This document shows positions 1 to 7,363 of a stretch of DNA of 44,102 nt, one piece after another. The notes below the pieces were generated by a model that was not told the DNA's origin, made no database searches, and saw only the letters and a program-made list of their open reading frames with translations. The stretch's first letter is position 1; the number at the start of each line of letters is the position of its first letter. The translations under genes were made by a program, and so were the position numbers. Location of the stretch: the NCBI RefSeq assembly GCF_001310955.1, contig NZ_BAZX01000033.1, forward strand, positions 1 through 44,102. The letters run 5' to 3'. This DNA is from Marinifilum fragile JCM 15579 (GTDB lineage: Bacteria > Bacteroidota > Bacteroidia > Bacteroidales > Marinifilaceae).

Positions 1-237
1 AAAATAACATCTAAGAAATTATTCTATGCTTCAGTTCCAGTTTGCAGCGAATTATATCATCATCAAGTTTTCTCAAAAAAAGATTCAACATACATTCTGG
101 AATTTGAATTCGAATCTTATGACAGTTGGATTAATTTTAAGTTGATAAACGATTCGACAATTACAGCAAACTATACGGGATTCTCTGAAACAGGTAATGA
201 GAAATTTAATTTTAAGCATATATTTCAAAGCAAATAA
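1..237 (+). CDS. C-terminal end of a protein of unknown function (partial at window edge)
   Basis: An open frame enters from the left edge and stops with TAA at 235-237, giving 78 residues with no start codon in the window. The visible part is rich in Lys, Ser, Asn, Phe and Ile, with alternating polar and aromatic residues (for example YILEFEFESYDSW), which suggests beta strands. I do not recognise a family. The composition resembles the small secreted or lipid-anchored proteins common in this phylum, but the N-terminus needed to judge that is missing. Confidence 0.55.
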   Translation, partial: KITSKKLFYASVPVCSELYHHQVFSKKDSTYILEFEFESYDSWINFKLINDSTITANYTGFSETGNEKFNFKHIFQSK

Positions 238-817
238 AAATAAGGAACAACAAAAGTTAAAATGAAAGGGCTATATAGGCCCCGCAACTAGATAATGCAA
301 AAAAAATAAATGCAAGCGGGTTGCTCACTCCGTATCGTAATCTCCTGTTGGTCGGTGGGTAAGACGGTGGTAGTAGTCCCTATAGCTATCGGGAGTCCTC
401 AAATTGTAGCAAGACCATTGCGCAATATGTGTAGAACCGACAAGACTCATTAATACGATATAAGAAAATGCTTATAATTACAATAAGCGTATTGACTGGT
501 TTGAAGATTCTTTGCTAGGGCGGTGCGTTTGAGGGGAATTTATTTTGTCTGCTCCCCTGCGCAAAGATAAATGAACTCCCGCCACCCAAACCAGTAAATT
601 ACACACCCTTCGAGTCGCCCCTCAAACCAAGGTTTGCCAAAGAGCTTTTTTTATCCATACAACTTCGTCAACTTTAAATAAATAACTTATTTTGTATTTA
701 TGAATCGTTTTATGCGAATATTTATACTTTATAAAACCAATAAGGAAAAAGAGAGCATTGGCTTTATGATGTTAGGCAAAAGCTTAACGAGTTTTTTAAA
801 CTTCAAACTAAACCAAT
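238..817. other. Intergenic region with interleaved inverted repeats
   Basis: No convincing gene lies in this 580-base stretch. It holds two interleaved inverted repeats: arm A (491-502) with A' (588-599, 11 of 12 bases paired) and arm B (527-536) with B' (618-627, perfect 10 bases), in the order A-B-A'-B'. A near-perfect 18-base palindrome sits at 377-394 (TCCCTATAGCTATCGGGA). A short hairpin (GTTAGGC-AAAA-GCTTAAC) lies at 771-788, just before the Crp-like gene. The base composition of 520-640 is richer in G+C than its surroundings. The region could be the scar of a mobile element or a structured non-coding RNA locus. Confidence 0.5.
562..590 (-). promoter_or_regulatory. Minus-strand Bacteroidota-type promoter
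   Basis: On the minus strand the sequence reads TTTG (590-587), 17 bases, then TATCTTTG (569-562). This matches the -33 TTTG and -7 TAnnTTTG elements of the phylum's housekeeping sigma factor. The predicted start is near 556, and transcription would run left. No clear protein gene follows: only a 41-codon frame at 450-325, which contains the palindrome at 377-394 and does not look like a protein. Confidence 0.45.
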
Positions 818-1390
818 ATGCCTATTTCGATAGTCGACCATTTTAGAAAATTTGTGACAATTAGTGATGACGATATCGAAATCATTAATAAATACATTAA
901 ACGAAATGCGTTCAAGAAGAAGGAAGAATTACTTAGGAATGGACAAATCTGCAAGTCATTATATTTTGTAGAGCAGGGTTGCCTGAGGATGTTTTACATT
1001 AATTCTAAATCAACAGAGCAAATAACCCAGTTTGCCATTGATGGATGGTGGTTAGCCGATTTTTTCAGTTTTATGGATAAGAAGGAGTCAGACTATTTCA
1101 TCCAAACAATTGAGGCTTCAATTGTCGTTTCAATAGATTATCAATCTTTTGAAAGCTTACTTGTCGAAATTCCTCAACTTGAAAGATACTTCAGAATAAT
1201 CATGCAAAAGAATTTGGCAGCCTCTCAACTACGCACAAAATATTTGTATGAGATGTCAAAAGAAGAATTTTATTACCACTTTACGAACTCATTTCCTGAT
1301 TTTGTACAACGTGTTCCACAGTATATGATTGCATCCTACCTTGGGTTAAGCCCGGAATATGTTAGTGAATTAAGAAAGAAAAATAAATAA
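818..1390 (+). CDS. Crp/Fnr-family transcriptional regulator (cyclic-nucleotide-binding fold)
   Basis: This 190-residue protein has an N-terminal cNMP-binding-like beta barrel (about residues 25-115; the phrase FVEQGCLRMFY fits the family) and a C-terminal helix-turn-helix (about 160-188; VPQYMIASYLGLSPEYVSELRKK). It resembles the many short Crp-like regulators of Bacteroidota, which usually do not bind cAMP and lack the FNR cysteines. The start codon is ATG at 818, with no strong ribosome site upstream. A decayed paralogue follows at 1496-1805. A repeated box with inverted TTAA half-sites lies before that paralogue and before the next operon, so this protein may be the regulator that binds there; that link is inference. 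Confidence 0.85.
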   Translation: MPISIVDHFRKFVTISDDDIEIINKYIKRNAFKKKEELLRNGQICKSLYFVEQGCLRMFYINSKSTEQITQFAIDGWWLADFFSFMDKKESDYFIQTIEASIVVSIDYQSFESLLVEIPQLERYFRIIMQKNLAASQLRTKYLYEMSKEEFYYHFTNSFPDFVQRVPQYMIASYLGLSPEYVSELRKKNK

Positions 1391-1395
1391 TCGAT

Positions 1396-1418
1396 TTTCT
1401 TAATCCAGCTTAATTTTT
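1396..1418 (+). promoter_or_regulatory. Putative operator, copy 1 (TTAA-N6-TTAA)
   Basis: A 23-base box with the core TTAATCCAGCTTAA recurs at 1832-1854 with a single mismatch. The core is an inverted repeat TTAA-N6-TTAA, the spacing expected for a Crp-type dimer. Its centre lies 36.5 bases before the last G of the -7 element at 1436-1443, exactly as in copy 2. Confidence 0.5.
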
Positions 1419-1435
1419 TTCGTTTACTCAGACTA

Positions 1436-1443
1436 TACTTTTG
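1436..1443 (+). promoter_or_regulatory. Promoter -7 element (TACTTTTG)
   Basis: The element fits TAnnTTTG. The -33 TTTG is poor here, which would suit an activator-dependent promoter using the box at 1396-1418. It would drive the decayed Crp-like gene that starts at 1496. Confidence 0.45.
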
Positions 1444-1495
1444 TATTGATGATTTATTAAAACAATTAGTTATCAATACAAATAAAGGGTGGGCG

Positions 1496-1805
1496 ATGAG
1501 AATAGAGGAACATATTAAGCGATAGATCTCCTTAAATAATGCAGAATTTATAGTTCTGGAAAAGTTTACTCGTAAGGAATCTTATAAGAAGAATGTTTTT
1601 ATCTCAAAGAGGGGAGAAATATGCCAATCTCTACTTTTTGTTGAAAAGGATGTTTACGAATGCACTCTACACTCAATAAATCACAAGATATTACGCCCCA
1701 ATTTGCGATTGAGGGAATGATGGCTTTCAGATTTCTTTAGTAAAGAGAGTACCCCTTAGTATGATACAATCATATTTGGGGATAATTCAGGATGAAGAAA
1801 CATAA
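1496..1805 (+). pseudogene. Decayed Crp/Fnr-family regulator, paralogue of the gene at 818-1390
   Basis: ATG at 1496 opens a frame that meets a TAG after nine codons. Reading on gives KNVFISKRGEICQSLLFVEK, which matches KKEELLRNGQICKSLYFVEQ of the upstream gene. The match resumes in another frame as SQDITPQFAIEG (compare TEQITQFAIDG), and again near 1745-1805 as RVPLSMIQSYLG (compare RVPQYMIASYLG). The stretch between these last two blocks, about 80 residues in the intact copy, is deleted. A nonsense codon, frameshifts and a large deletion together mark true decay rather than sequencing error. Confidence 0.8.
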
Positions 1806-1831
1806 ACCATGAACCATACATTGTTATTTGA

Positions 1832-1854
1832 TTTCTTAAACCAGCTTAATTTTT
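1832..1854 (+). promoter_or_regulatory. Putative operator, copy 2 (TTAA-N6-TTAA)
   Basis: This is the second copy of the box at 1396-1418, with core TTAAACCAGCTTAA. It abuts the -33 element of the promoter at 1852-1879, and its centre would lie near -43 from the likely transcription start. That is close to the position of class II Crp sites. Confidence 0.55.
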
Positions 1855-1879
1855 GAGACATTGGTCTACCATAACTTTG
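1852..1879 (+). promoter_or_regulatory. Promoter for the winged-helix/SDR operon
   Basis: TTTG at 1852-1855 and TAACTTTG at 1872-1879 are separated by 16 bases, close to the TTTG / TAnnTTTG consensus. The predicted start is near 1886, giving a leader of about 26 bases before the small gene at 1912. Confidence 0.6.
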
Positions 1880-1911
1880 TAGCATCGAATTATTAATAAA
1901 AAACAAAAATA

Positions 1912-2088
1912 ATGGAAGCAAAAGAACAAGTATTAGAGGCAATGAGAAAAGATGGAACTCCTTTAAATGCAGGGAAAATTGTTGAATTGACAGGATTAGA
2001 CAGAAAGGTAGTAGATAAAGCCATGGCACAACTTAAAAAGGAAGAGGCCATTGTTTCTCCAAAACGCTGTTATTGGCAGGCAAAATAA
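1912..2088 (+). CDS. Small winged-helix DNA-binding protein (58 aa)
   Basis: ATG at 1912 and TAA at 2086 give a 58-residue protein that begins [15 protein letters not shown]. The pattern of a helix, then [24 protein letters not shown] as a helix-turn-helix, then a short wing (KRCYWQAK) fits a minimal MarR/ArsR-like winged helix. Proteins of this size and pattern are common in Bacteroidota and in anaerobes. It has a good promoter 33 bases upstream and lies 36 bases before the SDR gene, so the two are probably co-transcribed. The exact function is unknown; a role as a local transcription factor is inference. Confidence 0.75.
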   Translation: MEAKEQVLEAMRKDGTPLNAGKIVELTGLDRKVVDKAMAQLKKEEAIVSPKRCYWQAK

Positions 2089-2124
2089 GAATTGGTAAAG
2101 AAAATTAACAGATAAAGTTTAATT

Positions 2125-2853
2125 ATGAATAAAATGATTTTTTTAGCAGGAGCAACAGGGGCAATTGGTCAAGTACTTTCACGCATATTAGTTGCTGAAG
2201 GACACAAAGTTTATGGGACAACCCGTTCCCTGGAAAAGACTCCAATCTTAAAAGAACTGGGCGTTGAGCCTGTTGTTGTTGATGTTTACGAAGCCCAAAA
2301 ATTAAAAGATATTTTGGCTGAAATAAAACCTGAAATAGTAATTCATCAACTCACCGATTTGCCTTATGCTTTAGATGCTGATAAAATGTCGGAAGCTTTG
2401 GTTAGTAATGCTCGATTAAGAAGCGAGGGTACAAAAAATCTTGTTGAGGCAGCGGTAAATGCAGGGTGTAAACGAATTATTGCGCAAAGTATTTCATTTG
2501 TTTATGATGATGGACCAGTGCCCCATGTAGAAGAAGATGCATTACTGCCATTATCGCATCCGGTTTATGGCGAAACCGCTGAAGGTGTTCGGATTTTAGA
2601 AAAACAGGTTATAGAATCCGGAGTAGAAGGTATTGTATTGCGATACGGACTTCTATACGGTCCTAAAACAGGATTTGATGCACCTATTGCACCTGCTTCG
2701 GTTCATGTTGAGGCAGCAGCAAGAGCAGCAGCAGTGCTTGTAAAAGGTGGTGCTCCCGGAATCTATAATGTAGCAGAAGCAGACGAATCCTTGTCGTGTG
2801 AAAAGGCTATAAAAGCTTTTGAATGGAATCCGTCGTGGAGAGAAGTAAAGTAA
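2125..2853 (+). CDS. NAD(P)-dependent epimerase/dehydratase family (extended SDR)
   Basis: The 242-residue product opens with the Rossmann motif GATGAIG (residues 9-15). The active-site region holds a serine-rich SISFVYDDG and a YGETAEGVRILEK segment in place of the usual YxxxK. It is shorter than typical extended SDR proteins (about 290-320 residues); the segment before APASVHVEAAARAAAVLV seems compressed, as in a subfamily annotated NAD(P)-dependent oxidoreductase, so an internal deletion is possible. The substrate cannot be read from sequence. It follows the small winged-helix gene and ends at a strong terminator. Confidence 0.8.
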   Translation: MNKMIFLAGATGAIGQVLSRILVAEGHKVYGTTRSLEKTPILKELGVEPVVVDVYEAQKLKDILAEIKPEIVIHQLTDLPYALDADKMSEALVSNARLRSEGTKNLVEAAVNAGCKRIIAQSISFVYDDGPVPHVEEDALLPLSHPVYGETAEGVRILEKQVIESGVEGIVLRYGLLYGPKTGFDAPIAPASVHVEAAARAAAVLVKGGAPGIYNVAEADESLSCEKAIKAFEWNPSWREVK

Positions 2854-2874
2854 CTTTTTAATAGCACTTCTATT

Positions 2875-2917
2875 TCTGGTTGTAAATCCTAAAAGGCTTT
2901 ACAACCAGATTATTTTT
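2875..2917 (+). terminator. Rho-independent terminator after the SDR gene
   Basis: A perfect 12-bp stem (TCTGGTTGTAAA with TTTACAACCAGA) has an 11-base loop and is followed by TTATTTTT. Confidence 0.8.
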
Positions 2918-3110
2918 AAGTGTATTGGCCCGTGAGGCTACTTTCAGCACAGAACTTGCCAAAGAGTTAATACATGTCGTACACTCTTACAATCTGTAAT
3001 AGCAGTTTGGGGTTTACCAACAGACGAAAATTAAATAAATCCGTACTCGATATCAAGATAATTACTGATTCGACACACATGTACCACAAAGAATAAAAAC
3101 ACTATTAAAT

Positions 3111-3545
3111 ATGAATAATAAAGTAATCAAACTCTATTTGCGACTCGCAATTTCATTCGGATTTCTATCAGCAGTAGGAGACAGATTTGGTTTATGGAGC
3201 AAAGAAATTTCCACTTGGGGAAATTGGGACAATTTTTTGCAATACACAAAATTAATTAATCCTTGGTTTCCAGATTCTATGCTTACAACAATCGGTATTT
3301 TAGCAACTATTGCGGAAATTCTTTTTGCTGTGTTCCTTATCGTTGGATTCAAGACAGAACTTTTTGCCAGGTTAAGTGGAATTTTACTGCTGATTTTTGC
3401 CTTATCAATGACTTTTTCAACCGGAATAAAAGGAGCATTCGATTATTCTGTATTCATTGCTTCTGCTGGTGCCTTTGCCTTGAGTATAATGAAAGAAAAA
3501 CATTGGGAACTGGACAATCTGATTAACAGATCAAAAGCGAAGTGA
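3111..3545 (+). CDS. DoxX-family membrane protein
   Basis: This 144-residue protein has four predicted membrane segments: about residues 9-23, 59-82, 87-105 and 112-127. The opening LYLRLAISFGFLSAVGDRFG fits DoxX family members, in which the first helix is followed by a short loop bearing aromatic residues. DoxX proteins are small membrane proteins linked to redox or thiol homeostasis in some bacteria; no role can be assigned here. The gene stands alone, with about 260 bases of non-coding DNA before it and about 550 after it. Confidence 0.8.
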   Translation: MNNKVIKLYLRLAISFGFLSAVGDRFGLWSKEISTWGNWDNFLQYTKLINPWFPDSMLTTIGILATIAEILFAVFLIVGFKTELFARLSGILLLIFALSMTFSTGIKGAFDYSVFIASAGAFALSIMKEKHWELDNLINRSKAK

Positions 3546-3702
3546 TAATAAAAAACATGATATACAACAATGGTTATTCTTAATACGGTGAGATGCCAAT
3601 TTAAAAGTCAGTACATTTATAAACTAAGCGGCAGATGGACAGTAAAGAGCTTTGGAATACTGCACTAAATATATCCCAATTAGTTGTTTTTCATGTAATT
3701 GA

Positions 3703-3828
3703 ATGATGAAGAAGTTAATTTATGTCCTGTTACTGACAATATTTAAACCTCAGCTAATGCTAACTTGCTGCTCGTGCTTTGCAAAAACAATCCTATGTTG
3801 CTGCATGACCAATTTATTGATGATATAG
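3703..3828 (+). CDS. Possible cysteine-rich hydrophobic peptide (41 aa)
   Basis: ATGATGAAGAAG at 3703 opens a 41-codon frame that starts MMKKLIYVLLLTIF, like a signal sequence, and continues with TCCSCF and LCCC. The stop codon TAG at 3826 touches the terminator at 3829, an arrangement expected of a real transcript. It could also be the truncated start of a lost exported protein. No family is recognised. Confidence 0.3.
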   Translation: MMKKLIYVLLLTIFKPQLMLTCCSCFAKTILCCCMTNLLMI

Positions 3829-3869
3829 AAAAATGTTCCAGGAAGAATTCTTTTTGGAACATTTTTTTT
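3829..3869 (+). terminator. Rho-independent terminator
   Basis: The stem AAAAATGTTCC pairs with GGAACATTTTT, with a 16-base loop and a run of eight T. Because the left arm is also A-rich, it could act on both strands. Confidence 0.75.
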
Positions 3870-4099
3870 GAATAGCCTTAATACCAGTACAGGAAAAAAA
3901 ATAAATAATTCTCTTAAAATTTATTACTGTAAAATGTTTCGATTGAAAATGATTGTTATACATTTAGCGGAGTATTATTTGAAAGGAGTATGATACTGAA
4001 TTGAGAATTTCTAAGACAGAACTCTGAAATAATAAACTTGAGGAATTGACGGTACCATGTAATACCTTGTAAAATATTCTAACACATTAAAGAAAACCT

Positions 4100-4708
4100 A
4101 TGAAACTCTATTTAAAAGTAGCTTTAGTATTATTCGTGATGGTGTCTTGTAAAATAGACCCAAACAAACAAATTGACGAAGGGAAAATTAATGAAAACAC
4201 CTATTATAGTAAGGAAATAGGTTGGACTATGGAAATACCTAAAGGTTGGAAAATAACTCACAGAAGTGAATTGGAGAGAAGAAGTAAAAAAGGAATTGAA
4301 GCATTAAGTGAAACAGCAGGGATTGAGTATGATGCAAGTGGATTAAAACAACTTTTAAATTTACAAAAAGATAGGTTCCACATTTTTCAATCAACTTCAG
4401 ACCCATTCAAACTTGAATATGAAGGCGAGTGGGAAGAAAATAACAAAGCAGTACAGGAGTTATTATATGAAACCTATTCAAGTCGAGGAATTAAAGTAGA
4501 CACTTCATCTTCAAAGGAAATTATTGATAATCTGGAGTTTCAGGTTATTCATGTCACACTGTATGGACCAGATGGAAAGATAATCCTTTATCAGGATATG
4601 TACGGAAGACATATAAATGGTTGCGACTTTGGAGTTAACCTGAATTATATCAACGACAAAGAGAAGAGTGAAATGCTGAATGCTTGGAAGAACTCAAAGT
4701 TTAAATGA
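4100..4708 (+). CDS. Lipoprotein of unknown function
   Basis: The 202-residue product starts MKLYLKVALVLFVMVSCKID, a lipoprotein signal with Cys at residue 17 as the likely lipidated residue. The mature part contains IGWTMEIPKGWKITHR, a pattern like the PsbP/PsbP-like domain of small secreted proteins in which a beta strand is followed by PxGW. It ends at TGA 4708. The context of single-gene units with their own flanks gives no clue to its role. I do not recognise a closer family. Confidence 0.7.
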   Translation: MKLYLKVALVLFVMVSCKIDPNKQIDEGKINENTYYSKEIGWTMEIPKGWKITHRSELERRSKKGIEALSETAGIEYDASGLKQLLNLQKDRFHIFQSTSDPFKLEYEGEWEENNKAVQELLYETYSSRGIKVDTSSSKEIIDNLEFQVIHVTLYGPDGKIILYQDMYGRHINGCDFGVNLNYINDKEKSEMLNAWKNSKFK

Positions 4709-4779
4709 TAACCTGCCTTAGATTAAATCAAAAGGGAACAAAAGTTTAGCACGCCCCTTACAAATAATAGAAAATTCAG

Positions 4780-4863
4780 ATGGATAACTTCGAACTCAAT
4801 AGAGAGAGTTGGAATGAGTTGATATCTATTACTTGGTTTTATAAAATAAAAGTATACAATTAA
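4780..4863 (+). pseudogene. Truncated methyltransferase-like N-terminus
   Basis: The 27-residue frame starts MDNFELNRESWNELI, similar to the FxxNKxxWNxRVxVH opening of class I methyltransferases of this phylum. The frame then diverges and stops at TAA 4861. The call rests on a short match only. Confidence 0.3.
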
Positions 4864-5063
4864 GGAGAGAGGTATGTTTCATACAATGAATGACATAAGA
4901 AGAATAAATGCAATTGTGTTCATTTATAAATTAGCTGCAAAGCTGAAAAATCTGAATTAAATAAAGCTTGATTCAAAAATGATATTACTTTTGCAATTGA
5001 AAATTTAAAAAAATTCAATGACAATGGACGAAGGCCCTTATCATAGTAAATTAAAGTATTAAC

Positions 5064-5095
5064 ATTCTGTAGGGCTTTGTGTTTCCTTACAGAAT
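5064..5095. repeat. Hairpin upstream of the corA-like gene
   Basis: ATTCTGTA at 5064-5071 pairs with TACAGAAT at 5088-5095. It lacks a T run, and the Shine-Dalgarno AAGGAG follows shortly after. It may be a weak terminator or a leader structure. Confidence 0.4.
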
Positions 5096-5120
5096 AAAAT
5101 TGTTGTAAGGAGACATCATC

Positions 5121-6050
5121 ATGATTAAAATCTTCAAAACTTTTGGCGGGTATGTTGAAATTAACAGCCCACAACATGATTGCTGGATTAATGTTACAAA
5201 TCCAAGCGCAGATGAACTTAAACGTTTAGATGATGAGTTCCATTTGCCCAATGATTTGATAAATGATATATTAGATCAGGATGAACGACCTCGTATAGAG
5301 TTTGATGACAAGTGGACTTTGATAATTCTAAGAATACCTGTAGAAGTAAAAAACAATGGAGTTCCATTTTATACCATCCCGCTAGGTATTTTTATTGCAG
5401 AAAATTTTACATTGACCTTGTGTGTGCAAGACAATGAAATATTGCCCATCGGACAACCTTCTCCGTTTCGAGATCAATACAAAGAAATTTCTGATAGTTT
5501 TAATTTTATACTTCGACTGTTTCTTCGATCAGGAAATTTGTACCTGAAATACTTGAAGCAAATCAACCAAATGACTTCATTGATTGAACAAGACATTGAA
5601 AAATCAATTAAGAATAAGGAGTTGAACAAGTTGTTGAAGATGGAAAAGTGTTTGGTTTATTTTATTACCTCAATAAAAGCTAATGAAATTGTTCTGGCAA
5701 AACTTCGTAATTCAAAAAAGATAACGAATTTAATCAACGAAGAATTATTGGAAGATGCCTTTATTGAAAATAAACAAGCCCTTGAGATGGCGCAGATTTA
5801 TTCAGATATTCAAAGCGGAATGATGGACGCTTTTGCTTCTGTAATTTCCAATAACCTGAATATTGTAATGAAACAGTTGACACTAATCTCAATTGTTTTA
5901 ATGATTCCTACTTTGGCAGCAAGTATTTTTGGAATGAATGTTCCTAACTTTATGGAGAATTCAGCATGGGCTATGCCATCAATCATTTTTGGTTCGTTAA
6001 TTTTATCATTTTTTGGCGTAGTTTTATTTCGAAAAAGACAGTGGTTTTAA
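5121..6050 (+). CDS. corA: CorA-family divalent cation transporter
   Basis: The 309-residue length fits CorA. The N-terminal cytoplasmic domain is followed by a long helical region (about 150-245) and two C-terminal membrane helices, with the signature G271-M272-N273 closing the first of them (TLAASIFGMNVPNF). The protein ends with the basic RKRQWF tail. CorA pentamers carry Mg2+ or Co2+ across the inner membrane; some relatives export Zn2+, and sequence alone does not settle the metal. The start at 5121 is supported by AAGGAG ten bases upstream, a strong ribosome site for this phylum. The gene appears monocistronic. Confidence 0.9.
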   Translation: MIKIFKTFGGYVEINSPQHDCWINVTNPSADELKRLDDEFHLPNDLINDILDQDERPRIEFDDKWTLIILRIPVEVKNNGVPFYTIPLGIFIAENFTLTLCVQDNEILPIGQPSPFRDQYKEISDSFNFILRLFLRSGNLYLKYLKQINQMTSLIEQDIEKSIKNKELNKLLKMEKCLVYFITSIKANEIVLAKLRNSKKITNLINEELLEDAFIENKQALEMAQIYSDIQSGMMDAFASVISNNLNIVMKQLTLISIVLMIPTLAASIFGMNVPNFMENSAWAMPSIIFGSLILSFFGVVLFRKRQWF

Positions 6051-6205
6051 TAAAATCCGATTCGAGCAGGTAATTAACTGTATCTAAACAAATAGGCTTG
6101 ATCGTTTTAATTTAAATGGCTGTAATTTCCAATCAACTGGTTTGAAAATAATCATGCTTGGTTCGTATGAATAAGCTATAAGCAAACCCAAAAACACAAT
6201 TTACT

Positions 6206-6835
6206 ATGGATTTATTAGTAAAGGCGAAGGAACAATTGGAACGAAATAATTTTGAAGTATACATTTCAGATAGTTCCGAATCTGCATATCATACATTTAT
6301 TGAGGAAATATTGCCAACATTAAATGTACAAAGTGTTTCCTATGGTGATTCTAAAACAATGCATGAAACCGGAGTGATTGATTATATCAAAACTTGTACT
6401 TCATATCAGTTTATAGATACTTTTAATCCTGAGAATAGTTGGCGCGAACAAATTTTACAAAGGAAAAGGGCCTTAACGGCAGATCTCTTTTTAACTGGAA
6501 GTAATGCCATAACAGAAACTGGATGTTTGGTGAATCTGGATATGATTGGTAATCGAATTGCAGCACTCACTTTTGGACCGAGGTATGTGGTTTTGTTTGT
6601 TGGGAAAAATAAGATTGTAAAAGATCTGGAATCAGCTATGAAGCGGGTGAAAGAGGTTGCTGCAATAAAGAATGCAAAAAGCCATAAAAACTTAAATATA
6701 CCATGTCAAAAAACGTGTAAATGTGTGGATTGTAGTAGTCCTCATAGGATTTGTAATTCGTGGACTATTACGGAAAAGTCCTACCCAAAAAATAGAATTA
6801 AAATTGTACTGATCAATGAAGATTTGGGATATTAA
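6206..6835 (+). CDS. LUD-domain protein (LutC/YkgG family, lactate-utilisation-like)
   Basis: The 209-residue protein has the LUD fold pattern: ADLFLTGSNAITETGCLVNLDMIGNRIAALTFGP (about residues 92-125) is the family core, and it ends ...ICNSWTITEK...KIVLINEDLGY. The C-terminal cysteine group CQKTCKCVDCSSPHRIC (about 167-183) is typical of the stand-alone LUD proteins of anaerobes and could hold a metal or cluster. True LutC works with LutA and LutB in lactate oxidation; neither is nearby, so that role is not supported here. The start at 6206 leaves a 155-base gap after corA. Confidence 0.8.
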   Translation: MDLLVKAKEQLERNNFEVYISDSSESAYHTFIEEILPTLNVQSVSYGDSKTMHETGVIDYIKTCTSYQFIDTFNPENSWREQILQRKRALTADLFLTGSNAITETGCLVNLDMIGNRIAALTFGPRYVVLFVGKNKIVKDLESAMKRVKEVAAIKNAKSHKNLNIPCQKTCKCVDCSSPHRICNSWTITEKSYPKNRIKIVLINEDLGY

Positions 6836-6956
6836 ATCAGTGCACAGTAAAAAGGAAAAGTTTTTGGGTAAAGAATGATTTGGCATAAAATATGTATATT
6901 GATTTTGCTGTGTTTTAAAGATCATTAACGAACAAGAATCAAAAAAATATAAAACA

Positions 6957-7358
6957 ATGAAGAGAACAATATTAGGCTTACTATTGATAGGATTAATTTC
7001 TCTTGGAGCCTGTAAAGAAAGTAAAAATACAGGGGAGAAGAACATCAAAAAAGAAGGAGTAGCGACTTCTGCTGCACCTATCAATAAACAATTATTAATA
7101 GGCTCTTGGTTGGATACATCTGCATCTCAACTTCATTTTTCTTTGCTTGAAGATGGAACGGCACGTTCAGATAATATGGCAACACTTTTGTATCAGAAGT
7201 GGAGATTAGAGGGGGGCAAATTAGTTTTAACTGTTAAAAGCATCGGGAATGGCAGTTCATCCATTGATGAAGAAAGCTATGAGATTAAAACATTGACGGA
7301 AGAAAAGTTGGTTCTACAAAATGGAGATTATGCCATGGAATATACAAGGGAAAAATAA
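6957..7358 (+). CDS. Small lipoprotein with a lipocalin-like domain
   Basis: The 133-residue product starts MKRTILGLLLIGLISLGACKES, a lipoprotein signal with Cys at residue 19. The mature part reads IGSWLDTSASQLHFSLLEDGTARSDN and later WRLEGGKLVLTVKS, the pattern of short lipocalin-like or META-like beta-barrel lipoproteins of this phylum. It ends 5 bases before the HD-domain gene, so the two are likely co-transcribed. No substrate can be given. Confidence 0.75.
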   Translation: MKRTILGLLLIGLISLGACKESKNTGEKNIKKEGVATSAAPINKQLLIGSWLDTSASQLHFSLLEDGTARSDNMATLLYQKWRLEGGKLVLTVKSIGNGSSSIDEESYEIKTLTEEKLVLQNGDYAMEYTREK

Positions 7359-7363
7359 AGTCA

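Larger units (their letters stand above)
3546..4099. other. Intergenic region with a possible short peptide gene and a terminator
   Basis: No full-size gene is seen in these 554 bases. The notable items are the 41-codon frame at 3703-3828 and the hairpin at 3829-3869. The rest is AT-rich, with no repeat that I could find elsewhere in the window. Confidence 0.5.
4709..5120. other. Intergenic region with gene remnants and a hairpin
   Basis: This 412-base stretch contains two apparent remnants. At 4780-4863 a 27-codon frame begins MDNFELNRESWNELI, which resembles the N-terminus of small SAM-dependent methyltransferases and then runs out. At about 4930-5046 a frame interrupted by one TGA reads SCKAEKSELNKA, then FKNDITFAIENLKKFNDNG, like the tail of a small secreted protein. 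A hairpin at 5064-5095 (ATTCTGTA with TACAGAAT) precedes the corA ribosome site. Confidence 0.45.

Noticed and set aside
325..450. Minus-strand 41-codon frame downstream of the promoter at 562-590
   Set aside because: Its sequence is rich in Tyr, Arg and His in an odd pattern and spans the 18-base palindrome at 377-394. It looks like non-coding DNA read by chance.
771..788. GTTAGGC-AAAA-GCTTAAC, which matches the attC core boxes of integrons
   Set aside because: The two boxes are in the wrong order and only 4 bases apart, no partner L boxes were found, and no integrase gene is in the window. It is a simple hairpin.
2917..3000. Open stretch reading ATFSTELAKELIHVVHSYNL before a TAA
   Set aside because: It has no start codon and runs out of the terminator stem; it may be a gene remnant, but no family is recognised.
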